This document shows positions 1 to 10,694 of a stretch of DNA of 64,000 bases, piece after piece. The translations under genes were made by a program, and so were the position numbers. The DNA comes from Micropterix aruncella (lineage: Eukaryota; Arthropoda; Insecta; Lepidoptera; Micropterigidae): NCBI GenBank assembly GCA_944548615.1, contig OX155963.1:30159985-30223984 (forward strand), given 5' to 3'. The notes under the pieces are model-generated. The model was given only the letters and a program-made list of their open reading frames with translations. It did no database searches and was not told the origin of the DNA. Positions within the stretch are counted from its first letter, which is position 1. Each line of letters begins with the position of its first letter.

Positions 1-81
1 GGAACTATGAAAGCCATCTAAACTCCTGGTTGCCAAATTGTAGTATAATGTTGGCCAATCTAATACGTTAATAATCAATAA

Positions 82-295
82 TAGGAGGAAGTCCCTAACG
101 CCGGACGTCACCTAGCGTCGGACACTAAATAGTATCTCGACTAGTCGCGGCGCGATCGATAAAGACGGGTGAAAAGGTTGCGGGGAAGCATACGCTTTTT
201 CTTTTCCTACGTCTTTGTATCGATTGCGTCGCGACTTGTCGAGATACTATTAAAGTCCGACACTAGGTGCCGTCCGGCGTTAAGGGACTTCCCCT
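82..295. mobile_element. Foldback MITE, about 210 bp
   Basis: Two arms of about 70-80 bp are inverted copies of each other: the left begins GGAGGAAGTCCCTAACGCCG and the right ends with the near complement, ..GTTAAGGGACTTCCCC. The element lies between TA dinucleotides, consistent with a TA target duplication as in Tc1/mariner-type or piggyBac-like MITEs. It has no coding capacity. Boundaries are set by where the complementarity stops. Confidence 0.75.
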
Positions 296-2207
296 ATTAC
301 AATATAGCAACAAGCGCGCTTGCTTGAACCCCATAGTCCATTATTGCTATTATTATTACTACATATATATTGTACTTTATTAAATTTTTTTTAAACCATT
401 TTGTATATATAAACTGCAAATAATTAGATACATTAGATAGTTTCATATTCTATGCTGCAAAGGGGAATGGGCTTTCATATTTTTTTTTATGAAAGTTGTA
501 CCCAGAGTTTAACAACTAGGGACGTACCTACAACAATTAATTGTGCTTGTGTAAAGGAGTAATAATATCAAAGTTCAACTCATTAATCCATGTCGTATAC
601 ACACACGAAGTTTAGACAAAGATTTGTCAAGTTTAGACTTGTTTAGATAACCCCAATGTAAAACGAAAGAATGCCGACGGCCCAGGCTCAAAATCTTACC
701 CGATACCCACACACTGATCATCTATCTATCCCATCTATCACAACTTTCACATCTATCACAACTGATTATCTATAGGCTGTTTTTCTTTCATCCATAAACT
801 TATTTATAGCTTTAGCTTTCGGAAAAGATAAAAGTACACACTCGGTCCTGTGCAGTTATTTTTATTATTAATAGCTGATATTGATATAGGTTTATATTTT
901 GTGATAATTTCTATATATTTTTCTACATACTTTGTATATAAATAATATACGCAACTGTATAAATAAAACGAAGTAAATAAGATATTTTAATAAAAAAATG
1001 GGTAATTATTGAATACAATATTGCGCAATTTTAAAACTTTATATTTTTTCAGCTACGTACTTCAGGTTAGCTGCTATAGAATATTATACTAGTAACAAGT
1101 AAATATATTGTAAAGAATAAAAAACACTTGTATTTATAATTATTTTTATTTCGGTTTTTTTATGAAATTCTTGTGCATTATGTATTTATCCATATAGATT
1201 TATTTATTTATTTATTTAAGTAATTCAAGAATAATTTAAAACAATTTTATCTTAGGAACTATGCACAGAAATACTTAATAGCAGAAAATGAATACATTGC
1301 AAAGTCCAGTGACAACGCCACCTAACTAGGCCGGGACCTGTTCTAAGGTGTACATTTAATTTTGTGCGTGCTTGTTCAATACTGTGATTATTACAAAAAC
1401 AAAATATATTTTTTTGATATATTTAAATATTTGCATGTATATTACTAAATTAGAAGTTTCATTTGACACTAAATACGATATATTTATGTCAATTTCTTGA
1501 CATTTGGATGGTTGTATTTAGACAACAACTTACTTGATATTTATACAGTTAAGGTATTCTATGATGACAGTCGGGATGACATAACGATTCTAACAATACC
1601 ACAAAACTTCTATACCAGTTTAAGCGTTTAGAAGTTTTGGTATTATTACTTATTATTGTTATGATTATTCATTATTATTCATAATTTGTTATTATTATAT
1701 ATTTATTTATTTTTATTTATTTGTTATTATTATTGTTATTATTATATTATAATTTGTAACTATTTATATAAGCAATAAGAAAATGAACTAGACCGAGCAT
1801 CCTGTATCTGGGCATATGAAATATGTCTTTGTTTTTTGAGTAGTACTGATGATATTTGGCTAATAGACTACTTTCAATGCTAACACTAAGATAATGGCAT
1901 AAAATATTGCACATTTTAATAAAAATATAAATAATAAAAGGGTTAGTTACATACGATACATAAAACATATACACATACAAACATACATACATAATACACA
2001 CATATTTTAAATTATTGTATGAAGCAAATCCATTTCAGTCTTTACACGACCTTCATAGTATATTAAGACTATCGATATTTAAGACTAAAGTTTTAAAAAA
2101 TGGCTTCCTTATAAAGAGGCATATTTTTTACTTTTGTCATATGTGTACATTTTGAACATTTTTTACTGACTCTTCTAAGGTATTAAAATTTTTGGTGGAA
2201 TAAAGAA
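296..2207. other. AT-rich non-coding DNA
   Basis: I see no gene here. A TTATTA/TTATTT-rich low-complexity stretch runs from about 1640 to 1755 and a short TTTA run near 1200. The reading frames are AT-rich noise. Confidence 0.6.
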
Positions 2208-2275
2208 ACGGAAAACATACATAGATGAACCCTGAAGACCTTACACTCCTTTTTTGTTGGGCAGTCGTGTAATAA
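2208..2275 (+). repeat. Dispersed repeat, partner at 59931-59998
   Basis: About 65 bp are nearly identical to 59931-59998, both ending in TTGTTGGGCAGTCGTGTAA. The two sites lie about 58 kb apart in the same orientation. It is a fragment of a transposable element I cannot classify. Confidence 0.7.
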
Positions 2276-2386
2276 GCTTTCGTTTGGTATACGTGGCACA
2301 GCGTTACAAAAACCTTCGCGAACGGGTACGAAATTACCCATTCTCTTGGATTATGCAAAAGATGCATAAACATTTAGATGCATAAA

Positions 2387-2648
2387 CGGTCCGGTGGCGT
2401 AGTAGGTCGCCTGATCTTACATTGTAAGGTCCCGGCTGGGTAACCAGTTTTCGTTGGGATCAAATTAACGGAATTGCATGTTCAACTCTGTCGATGAAAT
2501 GCAATAACAAGACACACACTTACACACATGTTACATGCACACATACATATAAACATTTCATAGTAGGGTTGGTTGTAAGAGGTTGTCATATGTCGATAAA
2601 CCCGCCGATTGGGAAACTTCACAATAAAGAGTAGAAAAACAAAAACAT
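2387..2648 (+). mobile_element. tRNA-derived SINE, copy 1
   Basis: The head carries a perfect pol III A box (TGGCGTAGTAGG, 2395-2406). The B box is partly deleted in this copy but intact in the sister copy at 32636-32895. The body is about 80% identical to the sister. The 3' part (GGTTGGTTGTAAGAGGTTGT.. then AAACCCGCC) resembles the 3' end of the LINE at 32226-32275, so the SINE probably borrows LINE machinery. It ends in an A/CAAA-rich tail directly against the next element. Confidence 0.75.
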
Positions 2649-2650
2649 TT

Positions 2651-3300
2651 TGGGGGCGGTCAAGTATTACGTAGCGCAATTTTCGAAGACCTTTGACCCT
2701 CACTCCCCTTTCCGTGTAACGCGCCGTAACGTTTTTCTGTACCCCCCCCCCCTCCCCACCCTAAACGTTACATAACACCCAAGTGATCATTTTTACCTAA
2801 AAGTAACAATTATGTTGCGCAAAGTACCGGAAAGTCGCTAAAATACCTTTGTTATTGTTTTAATCGCGTTTGCGGTAATAATAAATTAAACAAGAAATTT
2901 CTAATTCGCAATCATGCTTGTATTGTTTATTATATTTATTCATATTGTTATTTAATAAAAAATCACATATAATATAATAAGCATTTGCTTAAGTTTAAAA
3001 TATGTTAAAATGGGCTCAAATTTGTCCTAATAAACTTTTACTGCTAATCTTACATAAAATTATGCCGTTTTTCTGACGGCCCTGTCCTTACATATATTTT
3101 TGGCTTCATCCACCATTGTTCTTCTCATGCATTCTCCTATTTTAGCATTTTTTTATTTGCTTATAAACTCTTATAATTTAAAAAAAAAACAATATTACGT
3201 AGCGCGTTGTTCGAAACCCCTCCCGCCCCTGTAATGCATCGTAACGTTTTACAAAACCCCCCTTCCCCCAAATCGAGTTACGTAATACTTGAAGGTCCCC
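2651..3300. mobile_element. TIR element with TCAAGTATTACGTA ends
   Basis: The left end reads GGGG..GGTCAAGTATTACGTAGC; the right end is its inverted copy, GTTACGTAATACTTGAAGGTCCCC. A second segment related to the left end (ATTACGTAGCGC, pyrimidine tract, GTAACG) recurs at 3193-3260, so the element is compound or internally duplicated. C-runs at 2740-2755 lie inside. It has no transposase and I cannot assign a superfamily. Confidence 0.55.
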
Positions 3301-3790
3301 TGTGCTGCGAAGCTACTCGTTTGCTGCAAATATCAATGCTTCTGTCATTCCATCAGATTTAGGATCTGCGTTTTTTCCACAGACGCAAAATTGTACATCG
3401 CCGACCACAGCACGATACCGTCGCATTCGCTTTCGGCGTCCGTCGACCGTTCTCGGTAATTTTCGGCGTTTCGCTGTGCGGACGCGTGAAAAAGCGCAAT
3501 ATATTATCGGGTTCGTTGACGCAATGGCATTTTTGCGCGCGGGTAGAATGCATACGGCGATCGTTAATCTCGTTAAGAGATGTTAGCCCCGCTGAAGGGC
3601 CATTGTCCGGCCCGGCGAAAGGTCTACCCTCAATACTTTGTTTACCAACACACTTGCCGCCGTTTGCGGTTTGGGCGGAGGCTGCGCGCTACCTGCACTA
3701 CAAGCCTGGGAAAGATGACTCTATTTGGCGAAATTGCTTAATTCAGCAGCTAAAAACAGCTAAAAGGTTGTAACTTCTGGAATTCGTAAA
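3301..3790. other. CpG-richer unique island
   Basis: About 490 bp are clearly richer in G+C and CpG than the flanks, and I find no second copy in the window. Open frames exist in several phases with no recognisable domain. It could be a cis-regulatory element or a non-coding exon. No splice signals settle the question. Confidence 0.35.
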
Positions 3791-4230
3791 TCACCCAAAC
3801 TGAACTCATATAATTCGTCGATCGCTTGTGGTTCATTTCAGTTTAATTATTCATTTTTTTATTTATTAAAATCAAAGCACGAGATATACATTCCTGTAGC
3901 ATTGCAATAAAAGGTGTTTGGACCAGTGTTAAGTCATCCCGAGTGTCATAGGGTACCTTGACTGTCCAAATATCAAGTACTTAGTTGTTAAAATGTCCAA
4001 ATGTTAATAAATTTACACAAAAATATCGGGTTTACTGTCAAATGAAAGGCCTGATTGAGTCCATTCCGGAATCAAACATGTATCTATATGGATAAATACG
4101 TAAACCACAAATATTAAGAAAAACTCGTAATGAAAATAATTATAATAGTTCGCTTTCTGTAACGGCAGTCCTGTTTTGTTATTTTTTTTAATATATTTAT
4201 TTTCGGACGACTTGGTTCGCCCATAAGTGC
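3791..4230. other. AT-rich non-coding DNA
   Basis: I see no gene, repeat or structure of note in this stretch. Confidence 0.5.
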
Positions 4231-4341
4231 GCCCAAAAGTGGTGTTTTCTATAAGAAACTTTATAAATGCGCCGCAATTATCTTTGCGGCTCACTTTTTG
4301 AATAAGTGCGCCGCAATTTATCTTTGCGGCGCACTTTTTGA
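4231..4341. repeat. Tandem hairpin units (AAGTGCGCCGCAA)
   Basis: A unit of about 53 bp is repeated. Each contains GCGCCGCAA, a short AT loop, and TTGCGGCKCACTT. The second forms a perfect 13-bp stem, AAGTGCGCCGCAA pairing with TTGCGGCGCACTT. A degenerate third start lies near 4225. The array ends about 12 bp before the Harbinger element. Confidence 0.6.
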
Positions 4342-4353
4342 ATTTGGAACATC

Positions 4354-5267
4354 TAAAGGTGGGTACTGACCAACGTTACGAGGTGTAATGTAACATGTTA
4401 CACAGCGAGCATTCGTGCAGTCAGTACGTCGTGTTACGGGGAAACCAGCGAGCAACGAGCCGCTCGTTGCTCGCTTTGAGTGCTCCACCCGCCTGTCGGT
4501 TTTTTGGCGAATCCTTTGACTGTTACGCGGTTCAGTCAGTACGCTGTTGCAAGTCGTCACGAGCGCCGATCAAAATGACTATGGGTCACCAGCTATGAGT
4601 GAACAATTTCTATCAGAATTTGGTGATTTAATTAATTAATTTGATGTGTAATGACTACTTTTTCTGAAATAATTAAAACAGTACATACCTTTACATATTC
4701 TTTTAATGCTCCAATAAGGGCTTCGCTGACCTCTTTCACTATAAATCCTATTCGTTGCTTTGATATCTTGAAAAGATATTGCATACTAGTATAGGAATCT
4801 CCTGTAGCATAAAAACGAAGCGTTAGTGCTAATCGTTCCGTGACACTGATTGCTTTTCTATAATTTGTATCTTTTTTAAGTACTTTTGGTCCAATTAAAT
4901 TAAGAGTTCTTCAAAATCGATCGGAGACATGCGTACAAAGTTTTTATACTGTCCAGTAATCATTTGGTTTTTTAATATTGCTATCAATGACAAACCACCA
5001 CATACGCCTCTGTTTTTAAATAAGTTTGATGTCCAGTAACGTTTTTTCTTCTTCTTAATTTGGATGAAACAATAATTAAGTAGAATCAAAGATACCAACA
5101 CGTCCTCACTGTCGGCCATCTTGAGTGAACTGGCGGCGAAAGCGGAGCACAGAGTTTTGACGAGCATGTTACGCCGATTTTAGAACACAGCGAAAATGCT
5201 CGATGCGAACATGCTCGTATGCGAATGTTACATTACACCTCGTAACGTTGGTCAGTACCCACCTTTA
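4354..5267. mobile_element. PIF/Harbinger-type DNA transposon, decayed
   Basis: About 43-bp terminal inverted repeats bound the element: left starts TAAAGGTGGGTACTGACCAA, right ends TTGGTCAGTACCCACCTTTA. Inside, on the minus strand, is a broken transposase with HARBI1-like sequence. At 914 bp it is far shorter than an autonomous Harbinger, which carries a transposase of about 350 aa plus a Myb/SANT protein. The flanking bases permit a TA duplication; a 3-bp TWA is not clearly present. Confidence 0.75.
4688..5118 (-). pseudogene. HARBI1-like transposase remnant (N-terminal part)
   Basis: Two adjacent minus-strand frames read as one Harbinger transposase N-terminus. The first (5118 to 4895) starts MADSEDVL and ends in [11 protein letters not shown], the helical region before the DDE domain. 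A one-base deletion near 4895 shifts the frame. The second (about 4898-4688) carries [16 protein letters not shown] and [18 protein letters not shown], highly typical of PIF/Harbinger transposases. It stops at GTATGTAC with TTATTTCAG about 25 bp on, which could be a tiny intron or chance. The DDE catalytic region is missing, so it is non-functional. Confidence 0.8.
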
Positions 5268-5466
5268 GTCTTCAGCGCCGAAGAAATCGAACGCAAATAT
5301 TGTTTGAATAAAGACTGGCTGGTACGACGGCCCCTAGTCGCGCCGCAGCGCCGGCTGAATAAAAAAACAAATGAAATTAAAAACGCGCGAACATCAATCG
5401 TTTTTGTCGCCCGCGTTTTCGACAATTTTCACGGATTGTAAGAAATTCATCGTTTTGTTTTGAAAA

Positions 5467-5634
5467 ATGAGTTCTTCAAGTGACAGTGAAAGTATACATT
5501 TAACTCCTGAAAGCATTAGAACTGAGGCAAGAAATGTGATTGATTATCTATTACCTGCAAAATCCCTGGAGAAATATATGAAAGCCTATGGAAATTTTAT
5601 TGAATGGAGAAATGCAAGAGTTTTAGTTGTTTGA
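5467..5634 (+). pseudogene. Crypton-like / integrase SAM-like N-terminal fragment
   Basis: A 55-codon frame begins MSSSSDSESI, followed by a segment with LLPAKSLEKYMKAY and NFIEWRNA. The pattern 'LP-K S-x-x-Y-x-x-x-Y-x-x-F-x-x-W' is that of the SAM-like core-binding domain at the start of Crypton-type tyrosine recombinases and their domesticated relatives. The catalytic domain (R..HxxR..Y) is absent, and a stop follows directly. It could be a 5' exon or a truncated relic; I favour a relic. Family assignment rests on the motif pattern only. Confidence 0.45.
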
Positions 5635-5744
5635 TTATTAGATAGTATTTAATTTCAATTTAGTTGATACTCTATTTTATATTAAATAATAATATTACAA
5701 TAAAATATGAGGCGCCTTTTATTTTCTCATAGAGGGTGTTGAAA

Positions 5745-5965
5745 AGTAGAGTGCATCACTCGGGCGCAAAATATTTTTACGGCGAGGGCGCTTTTTTGAA
5801 TCCCTCGCTACGTTCAGGATTCTACTAAAGAATCCCTCGCTACGTTCAGGATTCTACTAAAGAATCCTTCGCTACGCTCGGGATTCTACTCTAGAATCCC
5901 CTCACTTCGCTCTGGATTAAAAAAAGTGCCCTCGCCGTAAAAATATTATTTTGCCCCCTTGTGAT
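5745..5965. mobile_element. Foldback element with 32-bp tandem core
   Basis: Inverted arms (GCAAAATATTTTTACGGCGA.. at 5766-5797 and its complement at 5919-5955) flank a core of about 3.8 tandem units of 32 bp at 5798, 5830, 5862 and 5894. Units 1 and 2 are identical. Each unit starts GAATCC and carries an internal GGATTC, so the units can fold individually as well. Confidence 0.75.
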
Positions 5966-6602
5966 ACAATCTACTATTTTTACACTTATATTATAAACTG
6001 TAACTTTACAGGTCAGTTTAGTGGAAATTTTCTATTGGCAACGGGGGCGAGATGAAAATTCCTTTTGGAATCCCTGATTTAGCACCATACCTAAGCTCTC
6101 TCTCGAAGTGCCTCTTAAAGAAATGATTGCCCTTTAAGTTTCTACTTTTAAATCGATAGCCACTCAGGTACACGCGTGGCATATAATCGTAGGAGTACAC
6201 ATGAAGGTACGTACAGATTGTTTGTAGATGGGGTGGGTGTACAGGGTGGTTCAGAGGCGAAATTTGGTACCGCATTAGGAGCATTTATGCGAGCGATAAA
6301 ACGGCGAGGGGAACACGCAACCATCAAACCCCAGATCAGGCCGTAGCCAAATAAAGTGTCACCGTCGGACCTATAAAATTTCACTTTTATTTTATCACCC
6401 CCAGAGGTGAACGTAGAAAGGTCGACCTAAGGGGTTACAAAGATTAGGTTAACGCGCGGCGCGGATTCCGATGCCTGATTCGATTTCGCTCAAGGGATCG
6501 CTTATAGCGCGACTAAAAGATTCTGATTCTTTGAGTCATGGACTTATTTACGGAAAGGCAAAAAGGACGCTACACCCAAATTTATAGTTGAGTATCCGTT
6601 CA
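5966..6602. other. Non-coding stretch
   Basis: Mixed composition, no recognised gene. The last bases (6594-6602, ATCCGTTCA) are the left target duplication of the next R670 copy. Confidence 0.5.
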
Positions 6603-7158
6603 ACTAGAGTTGTCAACTACAACGGGCGAGCCCGTCACCTCAGGAAGTTTTAACGATTAGTCGTTCTATCTCCCTGGAGTGAGCGCAGAAGACTTGGACA
6701 AATAGTCCACCGTCAAGCTCTGCCACAAACCCGTAAGAGGCCAACGCCTTAACCGCGAGATAGCCAGGAGTGTTACCCAGCTTGCGCGGCCCTCTCCCTT
6801 ACCAAACGGTGAAACGGTTTATACCGAATATATCGCGGACCACGGCATCCTTTGCCCGGCTGTTTACCCAGGATCCGGTAGCCGATGGTCGTTTCAAGAG
6901 CAGTCGCCGTAAGGTCCGCAACCACCCCCGCTCTATAGGAAACAGTATAATACTGCTTCCAGACTCCCCCGACTGTTAGTCAGAGTGCCCAATCGAATGG
7001 ATTCCTATGGGAAACTAACCCTAAGGCCAGAGTCCTACCCAGGCTCGCACTTCATGCGTGGAGGCCGTCGGATGGGTGTTGACCCGTGAGTGTGACCAAC
7101 CCTGAACAGAATGGGTCTTCGCGGCCAACTCAGCAAGGGCCCCTTAGCTCCCTACGTG
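6603..7158 (-). mobile_element. R670 repeat copy (internal deletion)
   Basis: This member of the R670 family runs on the minus strand: the GTTGAC tail end is at 6612 and the head (..TTAGCTCCCT) at about 7158. It is flanked by ATCCGTTCA at 6594-6602 and 7159-7167, a 9-bp TSD. Roughly 100 bp present in full copies are missing near 6780, joining GTTACCCAG directly to CTTGCGCGG. It has no coding capacity. Confidence 0.85.
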
Positions 7159-7167
7159 ATCCGTTCA

Positions 7168-8530
7168 GTACTTAAGTGATGCTCAGTTAAGAGTACCGTG
7201 CGATTTTCTGAATACCGTGCGATAGGTACTTAAGTTTTAAATGTGTTTAATAGCCGAGAAATCTAGCCAACTCCGCAAAGTATGGCTCAAGTATTCTAGA
7301 ATGTATTCGTATCGAGCGGCAATATTGTCAAATGTATTGGCCATTACTTTTATTTCTAATGAAGAATAATGTTTATTATTTAACTAGTGTTTTTATTATC
7401 TAACTAAAGTTCATTATATTGAGGTAATTGGATAATAAATATATAAAAATATAGGCATTAAGAGGCCGTGGCGGCCGTGGCGGCCAAAAGCTAAATGAAG
7501 CATAATTTTGTGGTCTGGTTGTGAGAAAACGAAAAAGAATTTTAATACAATTATGCTGGATTTTAAAAACCCGGTCGTTAAGCTATCATTTTGCCAAAAC
7601 TAAATTGGTAAATTATTTCCATACAAATTGTGAATTATCTTTATTCTCTTACTGTTTTCCAAAAAAATAAAAACGAGCAAGATTTGTCTTCAGTTTTGAA
7701 AAACCTAGAGATGATTCTCAATATTAAAAAATACTATTTACACCAGCGTTATAGTCTATTTGCATAGTACTAAGACAGTTCTTGGAACTTCCATACAAAA
7801 AATATAAGAAAGAAATGTTTGAAATTACGTAGTTTCCAGAAATGTTATGGCCAAACATTATTTTTTTTCTATTTATGAAAGATACTTTTGAGTAATCTTA
7901 AGTTATTTTAATATTGTAATCTAATTTTTACTTTATAAAAAACTATTCATTTGACATATTATTATGTTATAATTGAAAAGCCAAATCGACTATATTAGAC
8001 AAACGCGCGAAGCCGAAATCGTCATTCGTAATGGGCCACTGCCAACGGTGGGACGTATTCCCTTGTCGCCGCGGTATACCTATACATCTTTATGTATATA
8101 TCGAAAGCGCGCGGGCGCATGGCATTGCAAAAATACCTAAACTTTTAGTCGCGTCAACTCGGAAGGGAGCCTTAAATGATTAACCCAGAACTCAGATGGA
8201 AACAGGAAAGTACAGCTTCGAAAGTGAAAATTTAGTTAAAATTAATGTGGTTTTTCGCGATTGTTTTTACAATAAAATATATTTATTGAATGCTGAGGCT
8301 CATATTATTAAACAATTATCTTAAACTAGCTCAACAAGATATAATAATAGACCTGTACATTGAATATACAGAAACAATAATATAGAACATATTTTGCAGA
8401 CTGAATCTGCCAAAATAACGTTACCCAAAAAAGATTTAGACGATAGATCTCGAAGTATCAAAGAGCTTCGATCGGCTCTTGTCCCCAAAAACGCGTACAT
8501 AAAAAGTGTCACATAAGGAGCTGGTTGGGT
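7168..8530. other. AT-rich non-coding DNA
   Basis: I see no gene. A small GGCCGTGGC direct repeat lies at about 7463-7485, and a doubled TACCGTGCGAT at 7195-7226. Confidence 0.5.
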
Positions 8531-8930
8531 CGTAAAGCAAGACGGCGCGGATCGAGTTGATCCTTGCGCGCCGGCTCACACGCGTCCATTACCCACATAT
8601 ACGCCCCTCCCCCTCCCCCGCCCGTTAGCTCCCTCTCCCTCTGGCCGAGGCCCACTCCGATAGCGGCCTCTCGCTCGCCGAATCGTAAAATAAACATTAC
8701 CGGCACGCCGCCATTTTGCCAAAATCAAGCCCGCCAAAACCCACGCATCACAAAATCGACCGCTATTTTCAAAGCTGGCGACGTTGGTCATTTTTTGCGA
8801 GGGTTTCTGAAATCTTTAAAAAAGCAGTTGTATCACCGCAAGACTCTCCCGGCAAGTACAACTTATGAAATGATATTGAGCATGATAGCCCTTCGGGAAA
8901 CAGATTGACCTGATTAAAAGGGATAGTCGG
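8531..8930. other. CpG-richer unique island
   Basis: A G+C-rich, CpG-rich stretch with a C/T-rich tract (8605-8645) and no second copy in the window. It contains forkhead-like (TAAACA) and RUNX-like (ACCGCA, 8836) sequences, which are expected by chance at this length. It is a possible enhancer or first exon. Confidence 0.3.
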
Positions 8931-8955
8931 CGACGTGCGCGGATATTTGGGCGGT

Positions 8956-9279
8956 GTCGACTACAAACGGGCGAACCTGTCACCCCAGGCTGGTATAACG
9001 ATATTTCGCCGTGGCTCGGCGTTCTTTCAGCTGTGGGATGAGTGTAGAAGACTTTGGGACGGCACAAACCTACCGTCCAGCTAACCCACGAACCCGCCAG
9101 AGTCCAACGACTTACGGCGAGGCACTAGGAAGGTAACTCAGATTTGGTAGGATGTCTCCGTCTGGAATTAACCTTCAGGATACCCCCTTCCTCCGACTGG
9201 TTACGGGATCGAAGTCGCTAACGCAGCCTCTACCTTCCGTAATTCAGCAGTGATTCAGTTTGAATCTATCGCGGACGAA
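8956..9279 (-). mobile_element. R670 repeat, 5'-truncated copy
   Basis: The GTCGAC tail end is intact at 8956, and similarity to full copies stops near 9279 (ATCGCGGAC). It is closest to the variant copy at 10925-11646, sharing CAGGCTGGTATAACGATAT and the 'ggcggt' tail. Loss of the head with retention of the tail is what target-primed reverse transcription produces. Confidence 0.8.
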
Positions 9280-9354
9280 CCGGTGAAAATTCAATGTGAT
9301 TTCGGCCGAACAAGTCATCTGTGTACTAAATTTCAGGTCTATAAGTTTATATTT

Positions 9355-9502
9355 ATTATTATTATATATTTATTGGTTGACTGTACGATATCGCTATAGC
9401 GATAAGTCCGCCATTTGTGCATAAATTGTCTTTTTTATAAAACCAGTGTAATATTCATTAAGTTGTGTTTTTATAGCACAATAAAGTTATTCTATTCTAT
9501 AT
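9355..9502 (+). mobile_element. LINE 3'-end fragment
   Basis: It matches the inverted segment 29529-29660 almost base for base, including CGATAAGTCCGCCATTTGTG and CACAATAAAGTTATTCTATT. It is the 3' UTR and tail of the same jockey/CR1-like LINE clade whose coding end is seen at 29815-30005. Only the 3' end survives. Confidence 0.75.
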
Positions 9503-9505
9503 TCC

Positions 9506-9720
9506 GAGATTGAAATATGACTAGTCCGGTTCAACTATTGCCATGACTAAATTATGATTTCTTGCCGAATGTCAGCTCAATCGGATTGAGCGTTTGGGCG
9601 CCATCGCTGAGGAATACACACAACAGACACAGACAGCCAGAGAGACTTCCATTTGGAAATGGACATAATCGTCTCAGGGGGGCTCAAAATCAGTATTTCC
9701 TACTTCATATCCTATAAAAT
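9506..9720 (+). repeat. Dispersed repeat related to the 22.6-27.2 kb arms
   Basis: It aligns with 23611-23850 and, inverted, with 26000-26205. Shared sequences are CGAGATTGAAATATGACTA, TCAATCGGATTGAGCGTTTGG and CGTCTCAGGGG. The larger inverted duplication therefore carries a dispersed transposable element. Its class is unknown. Confidence 0.65.
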
Positions 9721-10204
9721 TGTTAGTGAATTCAAAATACTTACTCTCCTTGTAAGTCATGTTTTAGGAAGCATTTTTTCGACGGACCCTGCTCTGAAAT
9801 GACGTCACCAAAGGTTGTCGGTGAATCCAAATCCGAGTGGGGTGGGGTATCAAATAAAGGGTGGGGTTGGGGGTAAGGGCTGTGCGTGGGGAGGGGGGGG
9901 TATCTGCTTGACGGGAAAGTCTTGGGGTGACAAAACCGTTTTTTTTTCTGTGCTAAAAATTTCTGATATTATTATCATGTTATCAGTTCTTCGACAGTTT
10001 ATTGCCTCTAGTATACGTTGCGGATGATTCTGTTTAGACTGTTAGAGGGACCTGTTAGTAGAGAATTCATTGCAATGTTCTCGACAAAGCGCCCAATTTC
10101 TTTGATAGCCTACCATTGAAAAGCGTACTCCCTCCACACAATGGTGCGACATAATAAATCATACAGCTCTTTTAATATCGTCCGCATTGGAGGCCATTAA
10201 TAAA
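9721..10204. other. Non-coding stretch with a G-rich tract
   Basis: A G-rich run (9838-9905) with several GGG triplets could form G-quadruplexes. I see no gene. Confidence 0.4.
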
Positions 10205-10345
10205 GGCCCCCTTCACGACACTGCGGCAAGTCTGCTCGCGCGTTGATCCAGTCAGCGAGTGCCACAATGAATGAGGCGGGAACCGAACCTCGGACCTCGA
10301 AAAGCGAACCCAGCGGTTCGCACCGCGGGATGTTGCTGCGGTGAC
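10205..10345 (-). mobile_element. Possible tRNA-derived SINE head
   Basis: On the minus strand GGTTCGGTTCCCGCC (about 10288-10302) matches a pol III B box. Upstream lie CGCGGTGCGAACCGCTGGG and several short GGTTCG-type repeats. I see no second copy in the window, so this rests on the box alone. Confidence 0.35.
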
Positions 10346-10694
10346 ATCTGCTGGGTGAAAAGATGAACCATTATTCAGATGCTTCGCGATTTAGAGCCAT
10401 TAAGATCGGACCATGCGGAAGCGCCAAAATATTTCATTGTAAAATTAAAATAAACGGTATAATAATTCTACAAATGATTTTCAATTTTTAATATTTTAAT
10501 TTTGAATTTAATGTAATTCACAAAATGTAATGTAATCACATGTTTGAAAAGGGATTACGTATATAATATGAACTGTGGTACGTACAAATGAATCAATATG
10601 ACGCGTAACGGAGTAGCTACCATGTCACGGGCAAAGTAACTACACCGCACGTTTATTACGGCGCACAACAAGATCTTGTTTTTACCATAAGAGC
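10346..10694. other. AT-rich non-coding DNA
   Basis: Nothing recognised apart from repeated AATGTAAT-type words. Confidence 0.4.

Noticed and set aside
8509..8791. Overlapping ORFs in the 8.6-kb island
   Set aside because: Low-complexity Pro/Gly/Arg frames produced by the C/T-rich tract.
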